In this document: piece after piece, positions 7,270 to 15,106 of the stretch
Layout of the letters: the number at the start of each line of letters is the position of its first letter
Position numbering within the stretch: position 1 is the stretch's first letter
NCBI GenBank assembly: GCA_002497965.1
Contig: DAFR01000127.1
Location: 1-21,421, forward strand
DNA: 21,421 nt
Source of the DNA: Methanomicrobiaceae archaeon UBA436
GTDB lineage: Archaea; Halobacteriota; Methanomicrobia; Methanomicrobiales; Methanoculleaceae
Reading direction: 5' to 3'
Made by a program: the position numbers and the translations under genes
Notes under the pieces: generated by a model
The model's database searches: none
Told to the model about the DNA's origin: nothing
What the model saw: only the letters and a program-made list of their open reading frames with translations

Positions 7270-7457
7270 CCGGTCAGGTAGCAGAAGATCATGGATCTTC
7301 AGTGGGTTTTTCCCGGATCCGGTGTCAGGTGCCCCCTTTTTCATGGAAAAGGTGGAGTGTTTGTAGTTCAGATCGTTGGTCACCCGGACTTCGTATGGGC
7401 GGCCGGGATAATCCATAACTTCAAAGACCCATCTGACCAGATAGAAGAAGGAGCACC

Positions 7458-8591
7458 ATGGCGGAGAGCACCGGGGCGGAAGAGAGGGGTATCAGGTTCA
7501 CGCTGGAGGAGGTTGCCGGCGCAGTCGGTGATTTCGGGACGATCTTTCCCATCTTCCTTGGTGTTGCCATCGTCTGCCCTGACGTGAACGTAAGCCATTT
7601 CTTCCTCTTCATAGCCGCCTGGTACATCATAGCCGGGTTCTACTACCGCCTCCCGATCCCGATCGAGCCCATGAAGGCCATCGGTGCCATCGTCATCGCC
7701 GGAGGGTTTTCCGGTGGAGAGATCGTGGCATCGGGCATCGTCGTCGGCGCGCTCTTCCTGCTGCTCGGGCTTCTCGGCGGCATGACCTGGCTTGCGGATC
7801 GGATCCCGAGAAGTGTCATCCGGGGCGTCCAGGCGGGTCTCGCGCTCCTCCTTCTCCGGACGTCGCTTGACTACATCCTCAGCGATGCCCTGTTTGCGTC
7901 TCTCTCCATCGGGATCATCCTGGCATTCTTTGTCGCTTCACAGCGCACCCGGATCCCGGACATCTCCGCTCTGATTGTTATACTGATCGGACTTTGTGTG
8001 GGTATCATCACACAGGGGATGCCGCCGCTCCGGTTGATACCACTCCCCTCCCTCATCATCCCGCTTCCCTCAGACTTCATAGCCGGCACCTGGGAACTTG
8101 CCATACCACAGATCCCGCTCACCCTGACAAATGCCATCCTCGCCACATCCCTCCTCACAAACGACCTCTTCCCGAAGAGGGGCGTGGACCCCGACCGGCT
8201 CTCCCGGACGATCGGTGCCATGAACCTCATCTCGACACCGCTTGGAGGGTTCCCGATGTGTCACGGCGCCGGGGGGCTTGCCGCCATGTACCGCTTCGGT
8301 GCGCGAACCGGCGGGGCAAACATCATCGCCGGCGTTTTTATCCTCATCTTTGCCGTCGCATTCGCCCCGCCGGAGGTGCTGACCCTGATCCCTCTCGGGG
8401 TCTTTGGCGCGCTCCTTGTCTTCGTGGCGATAGAACTTGGAAAACACAGCATAAAGACCGAGTCGTATGCCGTCACCGGGGCCATAGCCGTCCTCACCCT
8501 GGTGATCGGGCTTACGTTTGCGTTCATTATAGGGATGATCATGGCCTACGTCCTGAAGGCTGAAGTTTCATCACCTCAGGCGGGAAGATGA
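7458..8591 (+). CDS. MOT1-type molybdate/sulfate permease
   Basis: A 377-aa polytopic membrane protein with about ten to twelve hydrophobic segments. It carries the two signatures of the MOT1 branch of SulP-related transporters. The first is GDFGTIFPIFLG (24-35) with RLPIPIEPMKA (64-74). The second is PQIPLTLTNA (217-226), followed by NDLFP. MOT1 proteins take up molybdate with high affinity in plants and algae; prokaryotic members are annotated as putative sulfate/molybdate transporters. It has no STAS domain. The start ATG 7458 has AGGAG about 6 bases upstream. The last codons overlap the next gene by 4 bp (ATGA at 8588-8591), so the two are translationally coupled. The nearby tungstate and storage genes favour molybdate or tungstate over sulfate. 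Confidence 0.82.
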   Translation: MAESTGAEERGIRFTLEEVAGAVGDFGTIFPIFLGVAIVCPDVNVSHFFLFIAAWYIIAGFYYRLPIPIEPMKAIGAIVIAGGFSGGEIVASGIVVGALFLLLGLLGGMTWLADRIPRSVIRGVQAGLALLLLRTSLDYILSDALFASLSIGIILAFFVASQRTRIPDISALIVILIGLCVGIITQGMPPLRLIPLPSLIIPLPSDFIAGTWELAIPQIPLTLTNAILATSLLTNDLFPKRGVDPDRLSRTIGAMNLISTPLGGFPMCHGAGGLAAMYRFGARTGGANIIAGVFILIFAVAFAPPEVLTLIPLGVFGALLVFVAIELGKHSIKTESYAVTGAIAVLTLVIGLTFAFIIGMIMAYVLKAEVSSPQAGR

Positions 8592-8857
8592 TCGATCCGC
8601 ACATGGATACAGTCACAATTCTTGGTTTTTTTGCCGGAGCGCTTACGACGCTCTCGTTTGCCCCGCAGGCCATAAAGGCATGGCGCAGCCGCTCGACCGC
8701 CGACCTCTCGTTCGCGATGCTTCTTCTCCTCCTGGCCGGAGTCCTGCTCTGGTTCGTCTACGGGGTGGCGAGGGGTGATCTCGCCATAATCGTTGCGAAC
8801 GGTGCCACCGCCGTCCTCGTCGCCTTCACTCTCGCGCTGAAGGCGCAGAACGGATGA
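8588..8857 (+). CDS. SemiSWEET / PQ-loop small membrane transporter
   Basis: An 89-aa protein with three hydrophobic helices (about 9-25, 41-58 and 63-83) and the conserved FAPQAIKAWRSRSTADLS segment that holds the PQ motif of SemiSWEET proteins. Bacterial SemiSWEETs work as homodimers that move sugars by facilitated diffusion. Translation is coupled to the MOT1-type gene through an ATGA overlap; a second in-frame ATG at 8603 is possible. Its 3' end overlaps the convergent ATPase gene by 32 bp. A sugar carrier has no evident role beside a molybdate permease, so its cargo here is open. Confidence 0.82.
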   Translation: MIDPHMDTVTILGFFAGALTTLSFAPQAIKAWRSRSTADLSFAMLLLLLAGVLLWFVYGVARGDLAIIVANGATAVLVAFTLALKAQNG

Positions 8858-9905
8858 CGTGGATCGCGTCCTCTCTTACACGGAGGCTGACCCGAACCCC
8901 GGGCGCAATCCCGAGGTCCCGCACCGACCGGCGGGTCATTACCGCCGTCATGTCCATCCCCGCATCCACCAGGATCTCGGCCACAGGGCCGTTCTCGATG
9001 ATCTGAAAGACCGTTCCGGTCATCGTGTTCGGGGCGTCTGGCCGCCGGCCGTCGTCCACAGCGATGATGAGGTCATCGGCACGGATGCAGAGGCAGACCG
9101 CCTCCCCCACTGCAGCGTCTGTCTGCGCCTCAAACCTCAACCCACATGCATCCACAGTTGCACGTCCACCGTCGTTTGCCATCACCACTCCATCCAGGAT
9201 GTTCTCAACCCCGATGAAAGATGCAACCTCCCGGCTCCCCGGGGCGTTCAGCACAACATTGGCATCGCCCTCGTCGACGAGGCGACCGTCGATGATAACC
9301 GCCATCCGGGTTGCAAGCATGTGCGCCTCACGGCGGGAATGGCTCACGTGCACGATCGTGAACCCCTCATCCCGGTGGAGTTGCCGGAGGTCGGCGATTA
9401 ACCTCTCCTGCGTGACCGGATCAAGCGCTGAGAGCGGCTCGTCCAGCAGGAGGATATCGGGTTTCACAGCGATGGCTCTTGCGAGCGCCACCCGCTGCTG
9501 CTCACCGCCCGAGAGGGTTCCGGGGTAGCGGTCCGCCAGGTGTTCGACACCGAACCTTTCAAGGAGGCCGGCGACTCTCTCGCGTCCCTCCTGCCTGCGC
9601 ACCCCCCGGACGCGAAGACCGTAAGAGACGTTATCGATGACGGTCATGTTCGGAAAGAGCGAGTAGTCCTGGTATACGAGGCCGATCCCCCTTCGCTCCG
9701 GGGGCAGATCGGTGATCTCCTTCCCCCGGAGGAGGATACGGCCGCTATCCGGCCTGTGGAGACCGGCAATCGCCTCGAGGAGCACCGTCTTTCCCGCGCC
9801 AGAGGGGCCGATGATGAAGTAGTAGTCGCCCCGGTTGATCGAGAGACTGACATCCTTCAGGGAGAACGACCCCAGCCTGAGCGATACCCGTTCAAACGCG
9901 ATCAT
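8826..9905 (-). CDS. Molybdate/tungstate-type ABC transporter, ATP-binding protein (ModC/WtpC)
   Basis: A 359-aa ATPase with Walker A GPSGAGKT at 33-40, Gln79 in the Q-loop, LSGGE at 131-135, Walker B ILLLDEP at 151-157, switch His189 and a C-terminal TOBE-like region (about 230-355). This architecture is that of oxyanion importers. The partner permease overlaps its start by 14 bp, and GGGGAGG sits just upstream of the ATG. It is the last gene of the long minus-strand run and ends inside the convergent SemiSWEET gene. No binding-protein gene is next to it. It could work with TupA or with a distant ModA/WtpA, which the window cannot show. Confidence 0.82.
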   Translation of the reverse strand: MIAFERVSLRLGSFSLKDVSLSINRGDYYFIIGPSGAGKTVLLEAIAGLHRPDSGRILLRGKEITDLPPERRGIGLVYQDYSLFPNMTVIDNVSYGLRVRGVRRQEGRERVAGLLERFGVEHLADRYPGTLSGGEQQRVALARAIAVKPDILLLDEPLSALDPVTQERLIADLRQLHRDEGFTIVHVSHSRREAHMLATRMAVIIDGRLVDEGDANVVLNAPGSREVASFIGVENILDGVVMANDGGRATVDACGLRFEAQTDAAVGEAVCLCIRADDLIIAVDDGRRPDAPNTMTGTVFQIIENGPVAEILVDAGMDMTAVMTRRSVRDLGIAPGVRVSLRVREDAIHVIRSAPSARE

Positions 9906-10758
9906 CGTACCTCCCCAGGTATCCGGTCAACCTCCGCAGCAGGTAGAACACCCCGAGACTGACCACTATGACCACAAACGCTATGCTCCTGCTCGTGCGG
10001 ATGCCGGACGTGGTAAACGAGTAGTAGATCAGCGTCGATATGATGAACGGATAGTATGCGATCATGACCACAGCGGCAAACTCCCCTATTGCCCTTCCCC
10101 AGGCAAGGATTGCCCCGTTAAACAGATGCCGCAGGCTAAGAGGGAGGGTGACCGTACGGAAGGTGGTAAACGTCCCGGCGCCGAGGGTGCGGGCGACGTT
10201 CTCAAGGTGGAGGGGGACCTTCTCAAACCCTTCCCGCATCGTGTTTACAAAGAACGGCGAGGCGACGAAGAGCATCGCGACGACTGTGCCGGGGTAGGCA
10301 TCCTCAAATGCAAGCCCGATCTCGGCGAGCGGCGCGCCGAGCCATCCCCTCCGCATGAAGAGGAGGTAGACGAGCAGCCCGGCAACCGTGTGGGGCAGGA
10401 TGAGCGGCAGGTCGACGATGCTCTCGACAACCCCCTTAACCCTGGATGGGGGGGCCCGGGCGAGGACGTATGCAAGCGGTGTTCCAAAGAGTATGAGGAG
10501 AAGGACAGCGTTTGCCCCCGCAGAGAAGGTGAGGAGGATCGCTCCGAGCACCCCTGACGAAGCCGCAACCTCGATGAGGTGGAGCGGGTCTGCAAGTTCA
10601 GTTATTGTGATGTTTGCGAGCGCAAGAACCGTGAGCCCCACAAGAACCGCACCCAGGATGCAGAACCAGACGATGCAGAGGTCTGCCTGTCGCCTCCCGC
10701 GCACCCTCCAGCGGGAGGGTGGCGCATCCGCATCGGCCGAATCGCTCTCTATCTTCAT
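9892..10758 (-). CDS. Molybdate/tungstate-type ABC transporter, permease (ModB/WtpB)
   Basis: A 288-aa membrane protein with a basic cytoplasmic N-terminus (to about residue 25) and about six membrane helices. Typical ModB/WtpB features are FGTPLAYVLARAP, DLPLILPHTVAGLLVYLLF, the EAA-type coupling loop VARTLGAGTFTTFRTVTLPLS and the WGRAIGEFAAVVMI segment. It passes the oxyanion through the membrane with the ATPase encoded next. It begins 21 bp after the endonuclease IV stop with no clear ribosome site, so it may depend on upstream translation. Unlike ordinary mod/wtp operons, no substrate-binding protein gene precedes it. Confidence 0.83.
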   Translation of the reverse strand: MKIESDSADADAPPSRWRVRGRRQADLCIVWFCILGAVLVGLTVLALANITITELADPLHLIEVAASSGVLGAILLTFSAGANAVLLLILFGTPLAYVLARAPPSRVKGVVESIVDLPLILPHTVAGLLVYLLFMRRGWLGAPLAEIGLAFEDAYPGTVVAMLFVASPFFVNTMREGFEKVPLHLENVARTLGAGTFTTFRTVTLPLSLRHLFNGAILAWGRAIGEFAAVVMIAYYPFIISTLIYYSFTTSGIRTSRSIAFVVIVVSLGVFYLLRRLTGYLGRYDDRV

Positions 10759-10779
10759 AGGGGGGCTCTCTACTGTTGC

Positions 10780-11628
10780 TCAATTCCCGGCAAGTTCGCG
10801 GACCTTCGCGATATTCCCGGCATCGTCCCGCCGGGCGTCGACCGGCGTCTCGCAGATCAGGGGGAGACGCCGGATCTGCGGGTTGCGGAGGATCTCCCGA
10901 AACCCCTCCTCTCCTATGGATCCAAGGCCGATATGCTCGTGCCGGTCAAGCCCGCTCCCCAGGTCACCCTTGCTGTCGTTGAGGTGGATGAGATGGAGGC
11001 TGTCAGCGCCGATCCGCTCATCGATCTCCGCAACGACAGCATCGATCCCCTCCGCCGTCCGGAGGTCGTAGCCTGCGCCAAACGCGTGGCAGGTATCAAA
11101 ACAGATCCCGAACTCCCCCTTATCATCCAGCCCATCGTAGATCAGCGCGAGATCCTCGATCCTCGTCCCAACGCTGTTCTTCTCCCCGGCGGTGTTCTCG
11201 AGGAGGAGCATCACCCCCGTATCCCCGGTTTCATCAAACGCACGGTTGATCGCGGCGATGACCCGTTTCCGCCCCTCCTCGATCCCGGCGCCGCGGTGGT
11301 GTCCGAGGTGGGTCACAAGATAGGGTATACCGAGAAGGGCGCATCGCCTGAGCTCATCTGCAAGCGCAGCGGCCGATCTCTCATAGATGGCATCGTCTGG
11401 CGAGGCCAGGTTCGGGAGGTAGGGCATGTGATCAAAGACCGGGCCGAGCCCCGACGACCTCACCGCCGCCCGGAAAGCCTCGATCACCTCGGCGTCCAGG
11501 TCCCTCGCCCTCCAGCCTCTCGGGTTCCGGGAGAAGATCTGAAACGTGTCGCAACCAGCATCGCGGGCACGGTCAACCGCACGGTCGATCGACCCGGCGA
11601 TGGAGATGTGGCATCCAACCCTCACCAT
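10780..11628 (-). CDS. nfo: Endonuclease IV (AP endonuclease)
   Basis: A 282-aa zinc enzyme of base-excision repair that cleaves DNA 5' of abasic sites. The protein shows the family's successive metal-ligand strands of a TIM barrel. They are GCHISIAGS near the start, FQIFSRNPRGW, THLGHHRGAG, LLENTAGEKNSVG, CFDTCHAFGAGYD, HLNDSKGDLGSGLDRHEHIGLG and a closing ICETPVD. The length matches bacterial and archaeal Nfo. It starts 26 bp after aksF and ends 21 bp before the permease gene, so it may be read through from the coenzyme B operon. A functional link to either neighbour is not apparent. Confidence 0.92.
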   Translation of the reverse strand: MVRVGCHISIAGSIDRAVDRARDAGCDTFQIFSRNPRGWRARDLDAEVIEAFRAAVRSSGLGPVFDHMPYLPNLASPDDAIYERSAAALADELRRCALLGIPYLVTHLGHHRGAGIEEGRKRVIAAINRAFDETGDTGVMLLLENTAGEKNSVGTRIEDLALIYDGLDDKGEFGICFDTCHAFGAGYDLRTAEGIDAVVAEIDERIGADSLHLIHLNDSKGDLGSGLDRHEHIGLGSIGEEGFREILRNPQIRRLPLICETPVDARRDDAGNIAKVRELAGN

Positions 11629-11654
11629 ACCGTAGTCTCTCGACCCTCGAGCGT

Positions 11655-12623
11655 TTAGGCCTTCCCCCGCAGAACTTCCCGGAGCACCGCCGCCCCGAAC
11701 TCCCGGGTAGCGGCGTTGCCGCCCAGGTCGCGCGTCCGGATGCCTGCATTGAGCACCCGGTCAATGGCCTCCTCGATGACCGCCGCTGATCCAGGGTCGC
11801 CTGTATGGGCAAGGAGCATCGCTGCGCTCCTGATCGCTGCGATGGGGTTTGCTATACCCTGTCCTGCGATATCGGGGGCGCTCCCGTGGACGGGTTCAAA
11901 GAGCGCATGCCGCTCCCCTATATTGCCGCTCGGGAGCATACCGAGCCCGCCAACCAGGTAGGCTGCGGTATCGGAGAGGATGTCGCCGAAGATGTTGGTC
12001 GTCACAATCACGTCGTAGCGCGCGGGGTGCATCAGGATGTCAAGAGAGAGTGCGTCGATGAAACGCGTCGTGCAGGGAACCCCTGCCCTGGTGGCCTCCC
12101 TTCTGCAGATATCGACAAACAGACAGTCCGACTTCAGGACGTTTGCCTTGTTCCCGATGGTGAGGTGGCGGCGGGCCGCAGCAAGGCTGCAGGCGCAGCG
12201 GGCAATCCGCTCGCTTCCCCGGCGGGATACGACCCGGACGGTGCAGGCACGATCGGGTTCGGTCCACTCGATGCCCGAGTAAAGTCCCTCGGTATTCTCC
12301 CGCACGATGACGATATCGACCCCTTCACCACGTATAGGGCGGACGTTTGCGTAGAGGTCGAGAGCCTGTCGGATCTGCAGAAGAACGCTTCTGTACCCCG
12401 GATCGGGCGGCGTTGTGACGGCGCCAAAGAGGATTGCGTCCGCCGACTTCAGGTCGGCGATCGTCTCCTCGTCGCAGGCGCTCCCCGTCCGCTCCCAGCG
12501 GCCGTATCCCACCTCGACCTCGAAGAACTCGAGATCCGGGCGCACGGCTGCGAGGATCTTGCGGGCGACCGGGACGACCTCGTGCCCTATACCGTCGCCC
12601 TCAACAACCGCTATCCCTGTCAT
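11655..12623 (-). CDS. aksF: Homoisocitrate-type dehydrogenase of coenzyme B synthesis (AksF-like)
   Basis: A 322-aa member of the isocitrate/isopropylmalate dehydrogenase family. It shows [11 protein letters not shown] at 6-16, LYANVRPI at about 90-97, [15 protein letters not shown] at 103-117, the [14 protein letters not shown] magnesium-site segment and [14 protein letters not shown]. In coenzyme B synthesis AksF oxidatively decarboxylates (homo)n-isocitrates to extend 2-oxoglutarate to 2-oxosuberate. LeuB of leucine synthesis is the alternative, and sequence alone does not fully separate them. Its place after aksA and homoaconitase genes with a YLRT loop favours AksF. ATG 12623 follows GGAGAAGAGGAT. 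It overlaps the unknown 275-aa gene by 23 bp. Confidence 0.78.
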   Translation of the reverse strand: MTGIAVVEGDGIGHEVVPVARKILAAVRPDLEFFEVEVGYGRWERTGSACDEETIADLKSADAILFGAVTTPPDPGYRSVLLQIRQALDLYANVRPIRGEGVDIVIVRENTEGLYSGIEWTEPDRACTVRVVSRRGSERIARCACSLAAARRHLTIGNKANVLKSDCLFVDICRREATRAGVPCTTRFIDALSLDILMHPARYDVIVTTNIFGDILSDTAAYLVGGLGMLPSGNIGERHALFEPVHGSAPDIAGQGIANPIAAIRSAAMLLAHTGDPGSAAVIEEAIDRVLNAGIRTRDLGGNAATREFGAAVLREVLRGKA

Positions 12624-13428
12624 ATCCTCTTCTCCATGTGGTTGCAACCAGTCTCACGGCCTCAACCATATCCCATGCCGACGCACCCCAGTGGACAACC
12701 GCACCGAGAAGGCCGTTCCGGAGGCCGACACCCGCCCGCTCGCTCCTGCAACACCGAGCGATGAAGGGTTCGGCCCTCACAGCCTCGAGCGGGCAGATGT
12801 TATTCACCACGGTAACAGAGTCGCCGTAACACTCCTTTATCAGTTCACGCCCCGTCATACACGCTGCGACGCGGTCGCCGGGGCGGAGCCGGTCGGCATC
12901 AATGGTGCGCGGGAACCCGGCCGCGCGGCAGGGGTAGACGTCGGCACCGATCTCCCTGATGTCACGGAGATGGTGCTCAAAGACCACTTCGAGGTCGCCG
13001 AAGACCCCTGTTCTCTCGAGGTCGGTGAGTGTGGCCGAGAGGTGTGGCCGGGGCGGTGTTATGTCGTAGACGTGGATGTGAAGGAAACCCGAGAGGTCGG
13101 GGTCGATGACAAACGTGGTCTGCTCGCCGTAGCCTGAGAATATGGTACACCGGTAGCCTGACCTCATGGCCTCGGTTACCAGGAAAGTTCTGTCCTGGAC
13201 GTTCACGGGCTCAGGGTAGTGGTAGACCTCATCTCCGGCGGCAAGCACACGGGTGGAGAGCACCGTCCGGAGGAGTCCGGCCTCTTTTGGGTCTGTCTTA
13301 ACCTCGATGACCTCCGTGCCCCCCGGGGTCTCCCGGACTATGTAGCGTGTGAGGAAGTAGGCCTTATCCCTCCCGCAGGGGGTGCCGTTTGCAACCCCGA
13401 CAAACTTGCAGTGTGGTGGAAATATCAT
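12601..13428 (-). CDS. Conserved protein of unknown function in the coenzyme B operon
   Basis: A 275-aa soluble protein that I do not recognise. It starts MIFPPHCKFVGVANG and is cysteine-rich for its size: PHCKF, TPCGRD, YRCTIF, VYPCRAAGF, AACMTG, KECYG, NNICPLEA and ARCCRSE. No P-loop, Rossmann or known redox motif is clear, though the pattern of glycine and histidine near cysteines would suit an enzyme or metal site. ATG 13428 is chosen because it overlaps the homoaconitase stop as ATGA and has GGAGG about 8 bases upstream. The 3' end overlaps aksF by 23 bp. This tight position between two coenzyme B genes suggests it acts in the same pathway; the reaction is unknown. Confidence 0.75.
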   Translation of the reverse strand: MIFPPHCKFVGVANGTPCGRDKAYFLTRYIVRETPGGTEVIEVKTDPKEAGLLRTVLSTRVLAAGDEVYHYPEPVNVQDRTFLVTEAMRSGYRCTIFSGYGEQTTFVIDPDLSGFLHIHVYDITPPRPHLSATLTDLERTGVFGDLEVVFEHHLRDIREIGADVYPCRAAGFPRTIDADRLRPGDRVAACMTGRELIKECYGDSVTVVNNICPLEAVRAEPFIARCCRSERAGVGLRNGLLGAVVHWGASAWDMVEAVRLVATTWRRGYDRDSGC

Positions 13429-13895
13429 CGGGATGCCCTCCAGCAGGCTGCAAGCCCGCCGGCCCGGAGGATGGCAAGCATCCTCTCCGAGAGGGGGCGG
13501 GCGGGGTAGCGTTTGCCGTCCACCTCCACCCACCCCTCTTCCAGGTCGAAGGCGATGCGGGCACCATCGGTGCAGGGAACCGTGGCCTCGATCACCGGCA
13601 GACCGACGTTGATGGCGTTACGAAAGAATATGCGGGCAAACGATTCCGCTACGACCCCGACCACCCCGGCCTCGCGGAGGGCGATCACCGCCTGCTCCCT
13701 GGACGAGCCGCAGCCCATGTTCCGCCCGGCGACGATGACCGAACCGGGGAGACGGGCTGCAAGCGCAGGGTCAAGGTCCTCAAAGACGTGTTCCGCCCAG
13801 ACCGATCGGTCTTTCGTCCGGAGGTAGCGGCCCGCGATGATGAGGTCGGTGTCGATATCGTTCCCGAGGCAGACCGCGGGCCCTGCTCCCTTCAT
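13425..13895 (-). CDS. hacB: Homoaconitase small subunit (AksE/HacB)
   Basis: A 156-aa swivel-domain subunit of the aconitase superfamily. NDIDTDLIIAGRYLRTKD at 12-29 contains the YLRT loop (24-27). In Methanocaldococcus homoaconitase this loop distinguishes the enzyme from isopropylmalate isomerase, which has YLVY. GCGSSREQA at 61-69 and SFARIFFRNAINVGLP follow, as expected. With the large subunit it isomerises (homo)n-citrates during chain extension to 2-oxosuberate. Two adjacent ATGs (13898 and 13895) are possible starts; the second is better spaced from GGAGGTG. The large-subunit stop overlaps them, and the gene's own stop overlaps the next start as ATGA. Confidence 0.88.
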   Translation of the reverse strand: MKGAGPAVCLGNDIDTDLIIAGRYLRTKDRSVWAEHVFEDLDPALAARLPGSVIVAGRNMGCGSSREQAVIALREAGVVGVVAESFARIFFRNAINVGLPVIEATVPCTDGARIAFDLEEGWVEVDGKRYPARPLSERMLAILRAGGLAACWRASR

Positions 13896-15106
13896 CATGC
13901 CACCTCCGGGACGGCAATCTCCCCGGCAAGAGCGCTTGCGGCGGCCGTGGCGACCGAAGAGAGGTAGATCTCGCCGCCCACGCCCATCCGGTTCTTGAAG
14001 TTCCTGTTGGCCGTGGAGAGACAGACCTCCCCCTCCCCGAGCACCCCGGCATGCGCCCCGAGGCACGGCCCGCACCCCGGGGGTCCGACCACACATCCAG
14101 CATCCACTATGTCAGCGAGGATGCCGGTCTCGATCGCCCGGGAGAGCACCGCACGCGATGCGGGGAAGACCAGGGTGCGGACGGCCGCCTTCTTTCCGCG
14201 GACGATACGGGCGAACCGTTCCAGATCCTCGTAGCGGCCGTTTGTGCATGTACCGACGAAGACCTGGTCGAGGCGTGTCCCCGCGATCTCTTCAGCCTCC
14301 CGGACGGTGTCCACCCGGTGGGGGACGGCGACGAGGGGCACTATATCATCGAGATCGATATCGAGAGTCCGCTCGTAGCGGCATTCCTCCGGCACCTGCG
14401 GCGAGGCTTTAACCCCGTAGTCCGCAAGGTAACTGAGTGTGAGATCGTCGGCGTAGAAGATCCCGGCCTTTGCCCCAGTCTCGACCGCCATGTTGCAGAG
14501 GGTCAACCGCCCGTCCATGGAGATCCCTCTAACCCCCTCGCCGGCGAACTCCAGCGCCCGGTAGGTCGCGCCCTCCATTCCCAGGCGGGCGACGTAGGTG
14601 AGTGCGACATCTTTTGGCTCTGCGGCGCCGGAGAGATTGCCGGAGAGGTTTACCGCGATCGTCTCTGGGACACGGAACCAGGTGCCGCCCGACGCCCAGA
14701 TCGCCGCCATATCGGTCGCGCCAACCCCTGTGGCGAACGCTCCAAATGCGCCAGCGGTGCAGGTGTGGGAGTCGGCCCCGACGACGATCATCCCCGGCCG
14801 GACGAGACCTTCGCTCATCACCTGGTGGCAGATCCCGCATCCGGCATCCGAGAGTGGTATCCCGGAAACCCGGGCAAACGCCCGAAGTTCGGCCTGGAGC
14901 GTCGCTGTAGTCCCGGTGTTTGCCGGGACGATGTGGTCGAAGATCAGGCGGAGACGCTCGGGGCGAGGGAGTCGTTCCACCCCCATCTCGCGGAGCGCTT
15001 CCAGCGTGAGAACGCCGGTGCCGTCGTGGGCGAAGGCTATATCGACATCGCGGTCGACGTATGCCCCAGCCGGTGCGCCAAGTATCCGCTCTGATAGCGT
15101 GCTCAC
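13895..15106 (-). CDS. hacA: Homoaconitase large subunit (AksD/HacA)
   Basis: A 403-aa iron-sulfur hydro-lyase subunit. Key family segments are DHIVPANT at 57-64, GADSHTCTAGAFGAFATGVGATD around 110-132 and GTCTNGR with Cys287. GPPGCGPC has Cys345 and Cys348. These three cysteines should hold the [4Fe-4S] cluster that binds substrate. The start is taken as GTG 15106, which overlaps the aksA stop as GTGA; the reading frame runs further upstream but that part lies wholly inside aksA. The enzyme could also be a LeuC, but the matching small subunit has the homoaconitase YLRT loop. Confidence 0.86.
   Translation of the reverse strand: MSTLSERILGAPAGAYVDRDVDIAFAHDGTGVLTLEALREMGVERLPRPERLRLIFDHIVPANTGTTATLQAELRAFARVSGIPLSDAGCGICHQVMSEGLVRPGMIVVGADSHTCTAGAFGAFATGVGATDMAAIWASGGTWFRVPETIAVNLSGNLSGAAEPKDVALTYVARLGMEGATYRALEFAGEGVRGISMDGRLTLCNMAVETGAKAGIFYADDLTLSYLADYGVKASPQVPEECRYERTLDIDLDDIVPLVAVPHRVDTVREAEEIAGTRLDQVFVGTCTNGRYEDLERFARIVRGKKAAVRTLVFPASRAVLSRAIETGILADIVDAGCVVGPPGCGPCLGAHAGVLGEGEVCLSTANRNFKNRMGVGGEIYLSSVATAAASALAGEIAVPEVA

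Noticed and set aside
13429..13533. Upstream start for the unknown 275-aa protein
   Set aside because: The added residues are read out of frame within the small-subunit gene; the ATGA overlap and GGAGG favour 13428.
13899..14096. N-terminal extension of the homoaconitase small subunit
   Set aside because: It is an out-of-frame reading of the large subunit; the family starts just before the NDIDTD motif and a good ribosome site precedes 13895-13898.
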